64,000 nt of DNA. It comes from Gluconobacter sp. Dm-62 (GTDB taxonomy: Bacteria; Pseudomonadota; Alphaproteobacteria; Acetobacterales; Acetobacteraceae). The stretch lies in NCBI RefSeq assembly GCF_018256155.1, contig NZ_JAERLY010000007.1:62001-126000 (forward strand), written 5' to 3'. The notes below the pieces were generated by a model. That model had not been told where the DNA came from. It saw only the letters and a program-made list of their open reading frames with translations, and ran no database searches. Made by a program: the position numbers and the translations under genes. Shown one piece after another: positions 25,135 to 32,795 of this stretch (within the stretch, counting starts at the first letter, position 1; each line of letters begins with the position of its first letter).

Positions 25135-25932
25135 TCAGCGCTCCGGTAATCCGTCATTGGAATGACTGGCCAGAATGATGGTGTGGCCACGTTCCCGCAG
25201 CGCCAGCACTTGGGCGTCATCCATATCAGTATCTGTAATAACGCAGGAAATCTGATCCAGATGGCCAACACGGTAGGTGGAGCGTCGGCCGAATTTGGTG
25301 CTGTCCGTGAGCAGGAAACATTCTTTGGACCGGCGCATCATGGCCGCGTTCAGGCTCGCCTCTTCGCTGTCGGGTGTTGAAATCGTGCCATCGGACTGCA
25401 CGGCGCTGGTTCCCAGAAACACCTGATCAAACCACAGGTTCTCGATCGCCTGTTCCGCAAGAATTCCTACAAGACTGCGATTCGCATGCCGCAGCCGCCC
25501 ACCGAGCAAATTCATCTCGACGCCCTCGATCCCACTCAGGGCTTCGGATACGGTAATGTTGTTAGAAAATACCGTCAGCGGCATGGGATCAATACGCAGA
25601 CGCCGCGCCAGTTGCAAAACCGTGGTACCAGCATCGAAAAACACCGCCGATCCGCGTTCCAGATGCAGAAACGCCTCATTTGCAATCGCCCGCTTGTGAT
25701 CGAGCGCATGGCTCTCGCGGGTTTCAAAAGCAACTTCCCGATCCACCGAGTCCGCAAGCGCGGCTCCTCCATGTGTCCGGATGATGAGGCCCTGTTTTTC
25801 CAGACGTTGCAGATCGCGGCGGATGGTCGCAAGCGAGGCATCGACTTCGCTGGCCAGATCATGAATCCCGGTCATCCCGTTCAGATAAAGATAGTGCCGG
25901 ATCTGCATCAGACGGTCGGATGCCAAGATCAT
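25135..25932 (-). CDS. DeoR-family regulator of the amino-sugar operon
   Basis: DeoR/GlpR-type repressor of 265 residues. The N-terminal winged HTH has the family signature (ASLATIRRDLQRLEKQGLIIRTHGGA, about 30-56). The C-terminal sugar-phosphate sensor has FFDAGTTVLQLA and FSNNITVSEAL. It resembles AgaR, which senses amino-sugar phosphates in N-acetylgalactosamine pathways. It diverges from the six-gene agaS-like operon, with dyads in the 261-base interval. No other amino-sugar regulator is present in the window, so it is the likely controller. Confidence 0.87.
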   Translation of the reverse strand: MILASDRLMQIRHYLYLNGMTGIHDLASEVDASLATIRRDLQRLEKQGLIIRTHGGAALADSVDREVAFETRESHALDHKRAIANEAFLHLERGSAVFFDAGTTVLQLARRLRIDPMPLTVFSNNITVSEALSGIEGVEMNLLGGRLRHANRSLVGILAEQAIENLWFDQVFLGTSAVQSDGTISTPDSEEASLNAAMMRRSKECFLLTDSTKFGRRSTYRVGHLDQISCVITDTDMDDAQVLALRERGHTIILASHSNDGLPER

Positions 25933-25996
25933 GTCTCCCTGGTTAGCCTTACCGCGTTCATTCTACGCGCCTCGGTTTTCTTTGGAAAGCAACTGA

Positions 25997-26029
25997 AAAA
26001 TGATCGAATTGATCAATAGCAATCATTTT
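25997..26029. promoter_or_regulatory. nested inverted repeats, likely DeoR operator
   Basis: AAAATGAT (25997-26004) and ATCATTTT (26022-26029) form an outer dyad. Inside it, TGATC and GATCA (26001-26015) form an inner dyad. It lies just upstream of the -35 element of the amino-sugar operon and between the divergent genes. Confidence 0.55.
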
Positions 26030-26035
26030 ATTGAG

Positions 26036-26066
26036 TTGACATGATCGTATTGCCGGATTTTATAAT
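26036..26066 (+). promoter_or_regulatory. sigma-70-type promoter of the amino-sugar operon
   Basis: A consensus TTGACA lies at 26036-26041 and a consensus TATAAT at 26061-26066. The spacing is 19 bases, or 17 if TTTATA at 26059 is used. It drives toward the SIS-domain gene with a leader of about 120 bases. Confidence 0.7.
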
Positions 26067-26139
26067 TCAGACACAGACGCCTGCCCCGAAAAGTTTTGCT
26101 GTTACCGTTCCACACGCCATCTGACCTCCGCGGACGTAC

Positions 26140-26166
26140 CTGTTACGAAACAGATACGTTTCTGTT
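26140..26166. repeat. interleaved CTGTT/AACAG dyads in the operon leader
   Basis: CTGTT (26140-26144), AACAG (26149-26153) and CTGTT again (26162-26166) form two overlapping inverted repeats. They lie 28 bases before the first start codon, downstream of the promoter. They could be a second regulator site or an RNA hairpin; nothing decides which. Confidence 0.45.
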
Positions 26167-26193
26167 AGCCTTCCTTCTGAAAGACACGTCCTC

Positions 26194-27147
26194 ATGAACG
26201 CTACCGAACGCGGCATTCGCGAACAGTTTCCCCTCTGGAACAAAGTCGACATGCAGGATGTGCGACCGGACCCGGAAACCGTCACGGTCGTGGTGGGCTG
26301 CGGAACGTCCGTCCATATCGCGGATGCGATTGCTGCCGGCCTGAACGCCAATGGTGTCTTCTCGCGCGCCGTCGCCGGGAACGAATGGACACGCCGCCCG
26401 CAGGATTACGTGCCGTCCAGCATCCGCCCGAATATCCTCGCCCTCTCGCGCAGCGGGGAATCCACGGAAACGGTTGCCGCCGCCATCGAGAGCCGTAAAA
26501 AAGGCCTGCACGTCACCGCCTTCACCTGCGCCGAAAACACGGGTCTGGAAAAAAACGCCGACGAAACCGTTCTGGCTGAAACCCATGCGGAAGAAGGGAT
26601 CGTCATGACGGCGTCTGCCAGTCTGATGCTCCTGATGGGCCTGCGCTATGCCGGAATTTCCGTCACCCCGGAAACAACTGCCGCGGCTGAAACACTCCTC
26701 GCCGAAGCAGACCCGCAGCTTACGCCCCTGCTCGAAGGCCGCTCCCATTTCGTGTTTCTGGGCGCCGGAGCCCTGTATGGCGTCGCCCGTGAAGGCTCCC
26801 TGAAACTTCAGGAAATGAGCCTGAGCCAGACGGAAGCACATCATCCGCTGGAATATCGCCATGGCCCGATCAGCCTGATCGATGACAACTCCCTTGTTGT
26901 CTTCCTCTACCATCCTGACACCCTGGAAGAGGAAAGCATTCTGGCCAAAGACCTGATGGCCAAGGGCGCACGCGTTCTCGGGATCGGCGGCCCGGGCACG
27001 GTCTCCCTGTCCGTCAGCGAAGGCGCGGATGTCCGTCCGCTGGTGGTTCTGCCTGTCCTTCAGCTGTTTGGCGAATACGTTGCCCGCTCCAAAGGACTGG
27101 ACACCCTTGCACCGCGCCATCTCACCAAAGTCGTGACGATCGCCTGA
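26194..27147 (+). CDS. agaS: SIS-domain amino-sugar-phosphate isomerase/deaminase
   Basis: Tandem SIS-domain protein of 317 residues, related to AgaS, NagB-II and the isomerase half of GlmS. Visible sugar-phosphate motifs are GCGTSVHIADAIAAGL (about 36-50), LSRSGESTET (about 87-96) and LKLQEMSLSQTEAHHPLEYRHG (about 208-230). It likely isomerises and deaminates galactosamine-6-phosphate or glucosamine-6-phosphate. Because a classical nagB closes the same operon, the galactosamine (AgaS) role is favoured. It is shorter than E. coli AgaS. First gene of the operon; two bases separate it from the next gene. Confidence 0.75.
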   Translation: MNATERGIREQFPLWNKVDMQDVRPDPETVTVVVGCGTSVHIADAIAAGLNANGVFSRAVAGNEWTRRPQDYVPSSIRPNILALSRSGESTETVAAAIESRKKGLHVTAFTCAENTGLEKNADETVLAETHAEEGIVMTASASLMLLMGLRYAGISVTPETTAAAETLLAEADPQLTPLLEGRSHFVFLGAGALYGVAREGSLKLQEMSLSQTEAHHPLEYRHGPISLIDDNSLVVFLYHPDTLEEESILAKDLMAKGARVLGIGGPGTVSLSVSEGADVRPLVVLPVLQLFGEYVARSKGLDTLAPRHLTKVVTIA

Positions 27148-27149
27148 CC

Positions 27150-28472
27150 ATGAGCATCTCCCCGTTCCTGCCCCTCGTTCATCAGGCTCACGATCCGGCC
27201 GTCCCGGCTGCACAGCGCAAAGGGCTGGCCTCGGTCTGCTCCGCGCATCCGCTGGTTCTGGAAGCCGCCCTGCAACGGGCCGCCCGAACCGGACAGCCTG
27301 TTCTGATCGAAGCAACCTGCAATCAGGTCAATCAGGACGGGGGCTATACTGGAATGACCCCCGCGGATTTCCGGGAGCTTGTTCTGGGCATCGCCTCCAG
27401 AGTCAGTTGCCCGGAGCATCTCGTTCTGCTGGGGGGAGATCATCTTGGCCCCAATCCATGGAAGTCCCTGCCTCCACAGGAAGCCATGGACAAGGCCCTG
27501 TGTATGATCGAAGCCTTTGCCCGAGCGGGTTTCGTCAAGCTGCATCTCGACGCCAGCATGGGCTGTGCAGGAGAGCCTGCCGCGCTGCCTGACGAAACCG
27601 TGGCCGAACGGGCATGCGCCCTTGCCCAACGCGCGGAAAGTGTCGCGCCCGGTCAGGCCGTCTATATCATCGGCACGGAAGTCCCGGTCCCGGGCGGGGC
27701 GGCTGAAGCTCTTGATCATCTCGAACCAACGGCGCCACAGGCTGCCACCACCACCCTCCAGATTCACGAAACGCTTTTCCGTCGCACTCTGGGAGACGCC
27801 ACCTGGACCCGCGTCATCGGACTGGTCGTCCAGCCGGGCGTCGAGTTCGGCGTGGAAGACGTGGTGGTGTATGACCGTCCCCGTGCAAAAGCCCTTTCGG
27901 CGACGCTGAACCAGATGCCGGGCCAGATCTTTGAAGCGCATTCCACGGATTACCAGCCGCTTCCCGCCCTTCGTGCGCTTGTGGAAGACGGCTTCCTGCT
28001 TCTGAAAGTCGGGCCGGGTCTGACCTTTGCGCTGCGTGAGGCTCTGTATGGACTGGACAGCATCCGGTCCGTTCTCCTCCCCCATCAGGAGAGCCTGCGG
28101 AGCGTCATGGAACGGATCATGACGGAACACCCTGCACAATGGCGTGGCCATTATGAGGGACCGCAGGATAAACTCGCCATCCTCCGCCACTATGCCTACA
28201 GTGACCGCATCCGCTATTACTGGCCGCAACCTGATGCGGAAGCTGCTGTCACGACCCTTTTGTCCCAGCTTGAAGAAACGGGCCTGCCCGATCCTCTCCT
28301 GAGCCAGTTTCTCCCTGTCCAGTACGAGAAAATCCGAGCGGGTCTGCTCCCGCGGCATCCACGGGATATTATTCTTTCCGCAGTGGATGCCGTTCTGGAC
28401 ATTTACGATCAGGCCTGTGGCGCTTCGTCAAAACTTTATGTACATCCAGATAAAATTCATTCCGTTATCTGA
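27150..28472 (+). CDS. GatZ/KbaZ-family protein, AgaZ-like
   Basis: Member of the tagatose-bisphosphate aldolase non-catalytic subunit family (GatZ/KbaZ), 440 residues. Family motifs include EATCNQVNQDGGYTGMTPADF, LGGDHLGPNPW, HLDASMGCAG and YIIGTEVPVPGGA. In galactitol and N-acetylgalactosamine pathways GatZ/KbaZ supports the aldolase GatY/KbaY. The related AgaZ has been proposed as a tagatose-6-phosphate kinase. Neither GatY/KbaY nor a PfkB kinase is encoded nearby, so the kinase-like role deserves weight. Start ATG 27150 is two bases after the agaS stop. Confidence 0.85.
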   Translation: MSISPFLPLVHQAHDPAVPAAQRKGLASVCSAHPLVLEAALQRAARTGQPVLIEATCNQVNQDGGYTGMTPADFRELVLGIASRVSCPEHLVLLGGDHLGPNPWKSLPPQEAMDKALCMIEAFARAGFVKLHLDASMGCAGEPAALPDETVAERACALAQRAESVAPGQAVYIIGTEVPVPGGAAEALDHLEPTAPQAATTTLQIHETLFRRTLGDATWTRVIGLVVQPGVEFGVEDVVVYDRPRAKALSATLNQMPGQIFEAHSTDYQPLPALRALVEDGFLLLKVGPGLTFALREALYGLDSIRSVLLPHQESLRSVMERIMTEHPAQWRGHYEGPQDKLAILRHYAYSDRIRYYWPQPDAEAAVTTLLSQLEETGLPDPLLSQFLPVQYEKIRAGLLPRHPRDIILSAVDAVLDIYDQACGASSKLYVHPDKIHSVI

Positions 28473-28496
28473 TCCGCGGGTTTCGAAGGTATTTTC

Positions 28497-29456
28497 ATGA
28501 GTCAGCCCTGTATTGCGGCAATGGACGGCGGTGGAAGCAAGACCCTGCTGGTCGTCCTGCGCCAGGATGGCACCATTTCCGATATCGGCCGTGCCGAAGG
28601 CTCCAATCCCTTTGACCAGCCCCTGTGGCGCGAAACCCTCAGCGGCCTGTTTTCCCGCCTTCCAGACAATACCGTGGGCGCCGGACTGGGCCTCGCCGGC
28701 TTTGGCGAGAGCGCCACGCTCAATCAGCGCCAGCGCAGTCTGATCCATTCAATTTTCGAGCATATCCCCCACTTCCTGACCAATGACGTGGACATGGCCT
28801 GCAACGGCGCCTTTGCCGGAGAGGAGGGCGTCCTTCTTCTTTCGGGCACCGGGTCCATGGCATGGGCCACAGATGGCAAAGGCACAACCTGTCGCGTCGG
28901 AGGCTGGGGCAGCCTGCTGGGCGACGAGGGCAGCGCCTTCTGGATCGGCCGCAAAGCCCTCGGCGTCATCACTGCCATTCTTGATGGCCGCAATACGACT
29001 GACACCGCATTTCTGGCACCGTTCCAGAAAGAACTGAACCTTCCTGCCAATCCTGCCGAATGCGCCGCTGCCCTGCTGGACTGGTACGGCACCCTGACGC
29101 ATGAACGCTCCGCGGCAGCCGCCCTGACCCGCGTCGTCGCCCAGCAGGCCGAACAGGGTTGCCCTACCGGCCGCCGCCTGATGCACGATGCCGCAGCGGA
29201 ACTGGCCCTTCATGTCCATACGGCCCGCCGCAAGCTCTCCCGCCCCGATCTTCCATGGAGCTACGCGGGCGGAACACTTCAGAGCCCGTTCCTGCGCAGT
29301 GCGATCGCCGAGACCTGTGGCGCGCCCACATGCCCGCGCCTCTCCCCGATCGGTGGCGGCCTTCTCACGGCCGCCAGACTTGCCGGATGGCCCGTGGATG
29401 ACCGCTGGATCAGCACCGTTGCCCAGACCCTGCAGGACGCAGGGCTTGGACATTGA
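28497..29456 (+). CDS. BadF/BadG-type ATPase, amino-sugar kinase
   Basis: ASKHA-fold kinase of the BadF/BadG/BcrA/BcrD family, 319 residues, which includes N-acetylglucosamine kinase and AgaK. It has the phosphate-1 motif DGGGSKT (about 10-16), LTNDVDMACNGAF with the probable catalytic Asp (about 95-107), and LLSGTGSMAWA. It likely phosphorylates N-acetylglucosamine or N-acetylgalactosamine at C6 after import by the neighbouring permease. No benzoyl-CoA reductase partner is present, so the reductase-activase reading is unlikely. AAGGT precedes ATG 28497. Confidence 0.8.
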   Translation: MSQPCIAAMDGGGSKTLLVVLRQDGTISDIGRAEGSNPFDQPLWRETLSGLFSRLPDNTVGAGLGLAGFGESATLNQRQRSLIHSIFEHIPHFLTNDVDMACNGAFAGEEGVLLLSGTGSMAWATDGKGTTCRVGGWGSLLGDEGSAFWIGRKALGVITAILDGRNTTDTAFLAPFQKELNLPANPAECAAALLDWYGTLTHERSAAAALTRVVAQQAEQGCPTGRRLMHDAAAELALHVHTARRKLSRPDLPWSYAGGTLQSPFLRSAIAETCGAPTCPRLSPIGGGLLTAARLAGWPVDDRWISTVAQTLQDAGLGH

Positions 29457-29523
29457 GAGTCTTTATTTCCCGACCTTTCCCCTGACCATGCCCCCGCTTC
29501 CAGGCTGACGGATTTCTTCTGAC

Positions 29524-30816
29524 ATGGCTCTTCCCAAGTCTCTCTCGCACAGCAGCCTGACAGCCCCTTATGGGCTGGGTCCTCTTGGTGTCGCCGCCGG
29601 CATCTTCTTCATGATGGGTTTCGTGACCTGGCTGAACGGGCCGCTGATCTCGTTTGTCCGTGTTGCCTTTTCCCTGGGGGACGTCGCGGCCTTCATGGTG
29701 CCGATGGTCTTCTACATTTCCTACTTCATCTTCTCGATCCCGGCATCGTTTCTGGCGCGGTCGCTGGGCCTGAGAAAGGGTCTGTCCGTGGCCCTGCTTC
29801 TCTGCGCCCTCGGCGTGGCCACATTCGGACAGTTCGTCTCCATGCGCATTTACGGCGGAGCGCTGACAGGCCTTCTGATCCTTGGCGCGGGGCTGTCGCT
29901 GATGCAGGTCGTGGTCAATCCCCTCGTCAGCCTGCTCGGCCCGTCAGACCGTGCCGCCCAGCGGATTGCCGTCATGGGGGTATGCAACAAATTCGCCGGC
30001 ATTCTGGCCCCGATCGTACTCGCAACCGTCGTCATGGGTGACATTGATCACGTCGCCCAGAGCGCCAGTGCCGCGCCCGATGCCGCCGCCCGCGATGCCG
30101 TTCTCAATGCCTTCGTCCATGCGATCTATGCCCCATACATGGGAATGGCGATCCTTCTGCTTGTCGCCGCCGTCGCGGTCGTATTCTGCCCTCTGCCCAA
30201 TCTTCAGGCCCCACCCATCCCGGGGATGCCGAACAGCGGGACCCGGATTTTCCGGCCCCATCTGGTCTTCGGGATTCTCACCATGTTCCTCTATATCGGC
30301 GTTGAGGTCATGGCTGGCGATGCCATTGGGACTTACGGGCAGCAGTTCGGCTTTCCACTCAGCCAGACGAAATTCTTCACCTCTCTTACGCTCGGCGCCA
30401 TGCTGTTCGGCTATCTGCTGGGCTTCGCCATCGTCCCTCGCATCATTACGCAGGAACGCTTCCTTGAACTGTCCTGCATTGCCGGCATTATTCTGACTCT
30501 CATGGCCTTCCTGACAACGGGGTATGTCTCCGTTGCCTGCGTCGCCCTGTTGGGTGCTGCCAACGCCATGATGATGCCGACGATTTTCCCTATCGCCATC
30601 CGTGGGGCCGGCCCGTGGACGCCCCTCGCCTCGGCGCTGCTGGTCATGACCTATAGCGGCGGGGCCATCATCCCGCAGATCTACGTCGCCCTGAAGCCTC
30701 TCGTCGGGTTTCAGGCCATGTTCGCCCTGCTGGTCATCCCATCCTATTTCGCAGTCTTTTTCTACGCCCGCCGCTACGGGCAGACCGGCCTTCTTCCCCT
30801 GGACCAGACCCCATGA
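29524..30816 (+). CDS. FucP/NagP-family MFS amino-sugar permease
   Basis: Sugar:proton symporter of 430 residues and about twelve membrane helices, related to FucP and the GlcNAc permease NagP. Typical segments are FFMMGFVTWLNGPLI near the N-terminus and GLSLMQVVVNPLVSLLGP in helix 4-5. Context points to N-acetylglucosamine or N-acetylgalactosamine as substrate: kinase upstream, nagA and nagB downstream. The ribosome site is weak. The stop overlaps the nagA start by four bases (ATGA), implying coupling. Confidence 0.85.
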   Translation: MALPKSLSHSSLTAPYGLGPLGVAAGIFFMMGFVTWLNGPLISFVRVAFSLGDVAAFMVPMVFYISYFIFSIPASFLARSLGLRKGLSVALLLCALGVATFGQFVSMRIYGGALTGLLILGAGLSLMQVVVNPLVSLLGPSDRAAQRIAVMGVCNKFAGILAPIVLATVVMGDIDHVAQSASAAPDAAARDAVLNAFVHAIYAPYMGMAILLLVAAVAVVFCPLPNLQAPPIPGMPNSGTRIFRPHLVFGILTMFLYIGVEVMAGDAIGTYGQQFGFPLSQTKFFTSLTLGAMLFGYLLGFAIVPRIITQERFLELSCIAGIILTLMAFLTTGYVSVACVALLGAANAMMMPTIFPIAIRGAGPWTPLASALLVMTYSGGAIIPQIYVALKPLVGFQAMFALLVIPSYFAVFFYARRYGQTGLLPLDQTP

Positions 30817-31922
30817 CCCTGCATCTCGACGGCAATCTCGTTCTTCCCGACCGTATCCTTCCCGGGCGGATCACCTTCGACAGCCATATCCGCGCGATTG
30901 ACCCCGTCACCCAGCCCGCGAACCGCTACATCCTGCCCGGCTTCGTGGATGGACACGTCCACGGTGGCGATGGCGCCGACACGATGGACGGTGCCGACGC
31001 CATCCGGAAGCTCTCACGCTTCCACATGAACCACGGCACGACCACGATCCTCCCCACCACCATCACGGCCCCCTGGCACGACGTGATGAACGCTCTCCAT
31101 GCCGTAGCCGAAGTCCGCAAAACCGGCATGGAAAGAGGCCCCCGCATCCACGGCGCCCATCTGGAAGGCCCTTTTGTCAGTCCGCACAAGCTCGGTGCGC
31201 AACCACCCTTTGCCATTGCTCCCAGTCCCGACAGGGTTGCGGAAGCCATCGGCACAGGCTGCGTCCGCGTCGTGACGCTCGCCCCCGAACTGGATCATGC
31301 AGAGACCGCCATGCGCCTGTTTGCAGAAGCAGGCGTCCGGGTCAGTCTCGGTCACACCACAACCGACTATGAAGGCACGGAGCGCGCCATCTGCGTCGTG
31401 TGTGCAGCCGGGGGAACGATCGGCGCCACACATCTCTTCAATGCCATGTCTCCGATCGAGGGGCGCAAACCCGGCCCTGTCACGGCCCTGATGTGCAGCG
31501 ATGTCGCCTATGCCGAAATGATTTTCGACACGCACCATGTCCATCCGGCCAGCTTCCGCCTTGCCTCACGCCTGATGGACAGCCGCCTGCTTTTCGTCAC
31601 GGACGCCATGCGTGGTACGGGTGGCCCCGAAGGCCTCAGTCAGCTCGGCGGGCAGGATGTCGTCATCAGCAATGGCACCGTCCGCCTCCCCGGCGGGTCT
31701 CTTGCCGGCAGCATTCTCACCCTCGATCAGGCCCTGCGTAATGCCATTCAGGCCGGCACATCGCTTCCGGATGCCGCCAAACTCGTCAGCACCAACGCCG
31801 CACGCTATCTCGGCCTTCATGACCGTGGCGTTCTTGCTCCGGACCTTCTTGCAGACTTTACCGTCCTCGATGCCTCTCTGGCCGTAAGCGAAGTCTGGGT
31901 GAATGGACAGCGGACCGTCTGA
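30813..31922 (+). CDS. nagA: N-acetylglucosamine-6-phosphate deacetylase
   Basis: Amidohydrolase-superfamily deacetylase of 369 residues that removes acetate from GlcNAc-6-phosphate or GalNAc-6-phosphate in the cytoplasm. It has the first metal motif (PGFVDGHVHGGDGADTMD, about 46-63), the metal Glu in IHGAHLEGPFVSP, the ligand His in SLGHTTTDYEGTERA and GATHLFNAMSPI, and the catalytic Asp in FVTDAMRGTGGP. Fifth gene of the operon, overlapping the permease gene by four bases. AgaA-type deacetylases of GalNAc pathways look similar, so both substrates are possible. Confidence 0.92.
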   Translation: MTLHLDGNLVLPDRILPGRITFDSHIRAIDPVTQPANRYILPGFVDGHVHGGDGADTMDGADAIRKLSRFHMNHGTTTILPTTITAPWHDVMNALHAVAEVRKTGMERGPRIHGAHLEGPFVSPHKLGAQPPFAIAPSPDRVAEAIGTGCVRVVTLAPELDHAETAMRLFAEAGVRVSLGHTTTDYEGTERAICVVCAAGGTIGATHLFNAMSPIEGRKPGPVTALMCSDVAYAEMIFDTHHVHPASFRLASRLMDSRLLFVTDAMRGTGGPEGLSQLGGQDVVISNGTVRLPGGSLAGSILTLDQALRNAIQAGTSLPDAAKLVSTNAARYLGLHDRGVLAPDLLADFTVLDASLAVSEVWVNGQRTV

Positions 31923-31968
31923 CATGACCGCCTCATCCTCCTTCGCGTCCCAGTCTTCGGAACATCAC

Positions 31969-32709
31969 ATGAATATCATTACTGTCCCCACCTCAACCGA
32001 GGCTGTGGAAAAAGCCGCCACAATCGTCGCCGACGAAATCCGCAGTCATGCAGCCCCCGTACTTGGACTTGCAACCGGACGCACCATGGAGAGCCTCTAC
32101 GCTCTGCTTGTCGCGCGCTACAGAAAAGGCGCGCTGGATTTCTCGTCCATGACATCCTTCAATCTGGACGAATACGTGGGAATTGCGGCATCGGCTCCAC
32201 AATCCTACCATACCTACATGCATGAACACCTGTTTGATCAGGTCAACATGCAGGCAGGACATGGCCATGTCCCCGACGGAATGGCTGCGGATCTGGATGC
32301 CGAATGCGCGGCTTATGAAGACCGCATCAGGGCCTCGGGCGGTATCAATCTCCAGCTTCTTGGCATCGGGGAAACCGGCCATATCGGCTTCAACGAACCG
32401 CCATCAGCCTTCGATACGCGCACCCGGCCCGTCGTGCTGGACCCCATCACCCGTCAGCAGAACGCCGGCATGTTCGGCAACAATCCCGATGCCGTTCCCG
32501 AACGTGCCCTGACGATGGGTGTCGGGACCATTCTGGATGCAAAACGCCTGCTGCTTCTGGCTGTCGGGGGAGGCAAGGCCGCCATCATCCGCAAGGCCCT
32601 GCTCGACCCGATGACGCCCGATATCAGTGCGTCCGCAATCCGTCTCCACAAGGACTGCACCATCATCATGGATGACGCTGCGGCGGCAGAGTGGAAACGC
32701 GCCGCATAA
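31969..32709 (+). CDS. nagB: glucosamine-6-phosphate deaminase
   Basis: Hexameric-type NagB that converts glucosamine-6-phosphate to fructose-6-phosphate and ammonia. It has LGLATGRTMESLYA, FNLDEYVG (catalytic Asp and general base region), LLGIGETGHIGFNEP with the mechanistic Glu-His pair, and GGGKA near the C-terminus. I prefer ATG 31969 because MNIITVPTSTEA matches family N-termini and GGAAC lies upstream. ATG 31924, one base after the nagA stop, is the alternative and would add 15 unconserved residues. Last gene of the operon. Confidence 0.92.
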   Translation: MNIITVPTSTEAVEKAATIVADEIRSHAAPVLGLATGRTMESLYALLVARYRKGALDFSSMTSFNLDEYVGIAASAPQSYHTYMHEHLFDQVNMQAGHGHVPDGMAADLDAECAAYEDRIRASGGINLQLLGIGETGHIGFNEPPSAFDTRTRPVVLDPITRQQNAGMFGNNPDAVPERALTMGVGTILDAKRLLLLAVGGGKAAIIRKALLDPMTPDISASAIRLHKDCTIIMDDAAAAEWKRAA

Positions 32710-32738
32710 CCTGATGCCGCGCGTTCCTGCATAAAAGG

Positions 32739-32769
32739 CTCAGGCCCCCCGAAGATGGAGGGGCTGAGT
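32739..32769. terminator. hairpin between nagB and the hexosaminidase gene
   Basis: CTCAGGCCCC and GGGGCTGAG pair with one bulged G around a short loop, between the convergent nagB and GH20 genes. An A-rich stretch on the left and TT on the right would allow weak termination both ways. Confidence 0.55.
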
Positions 32770-32795
32770 TCACACCACGGAAAATACCGTCGGGA

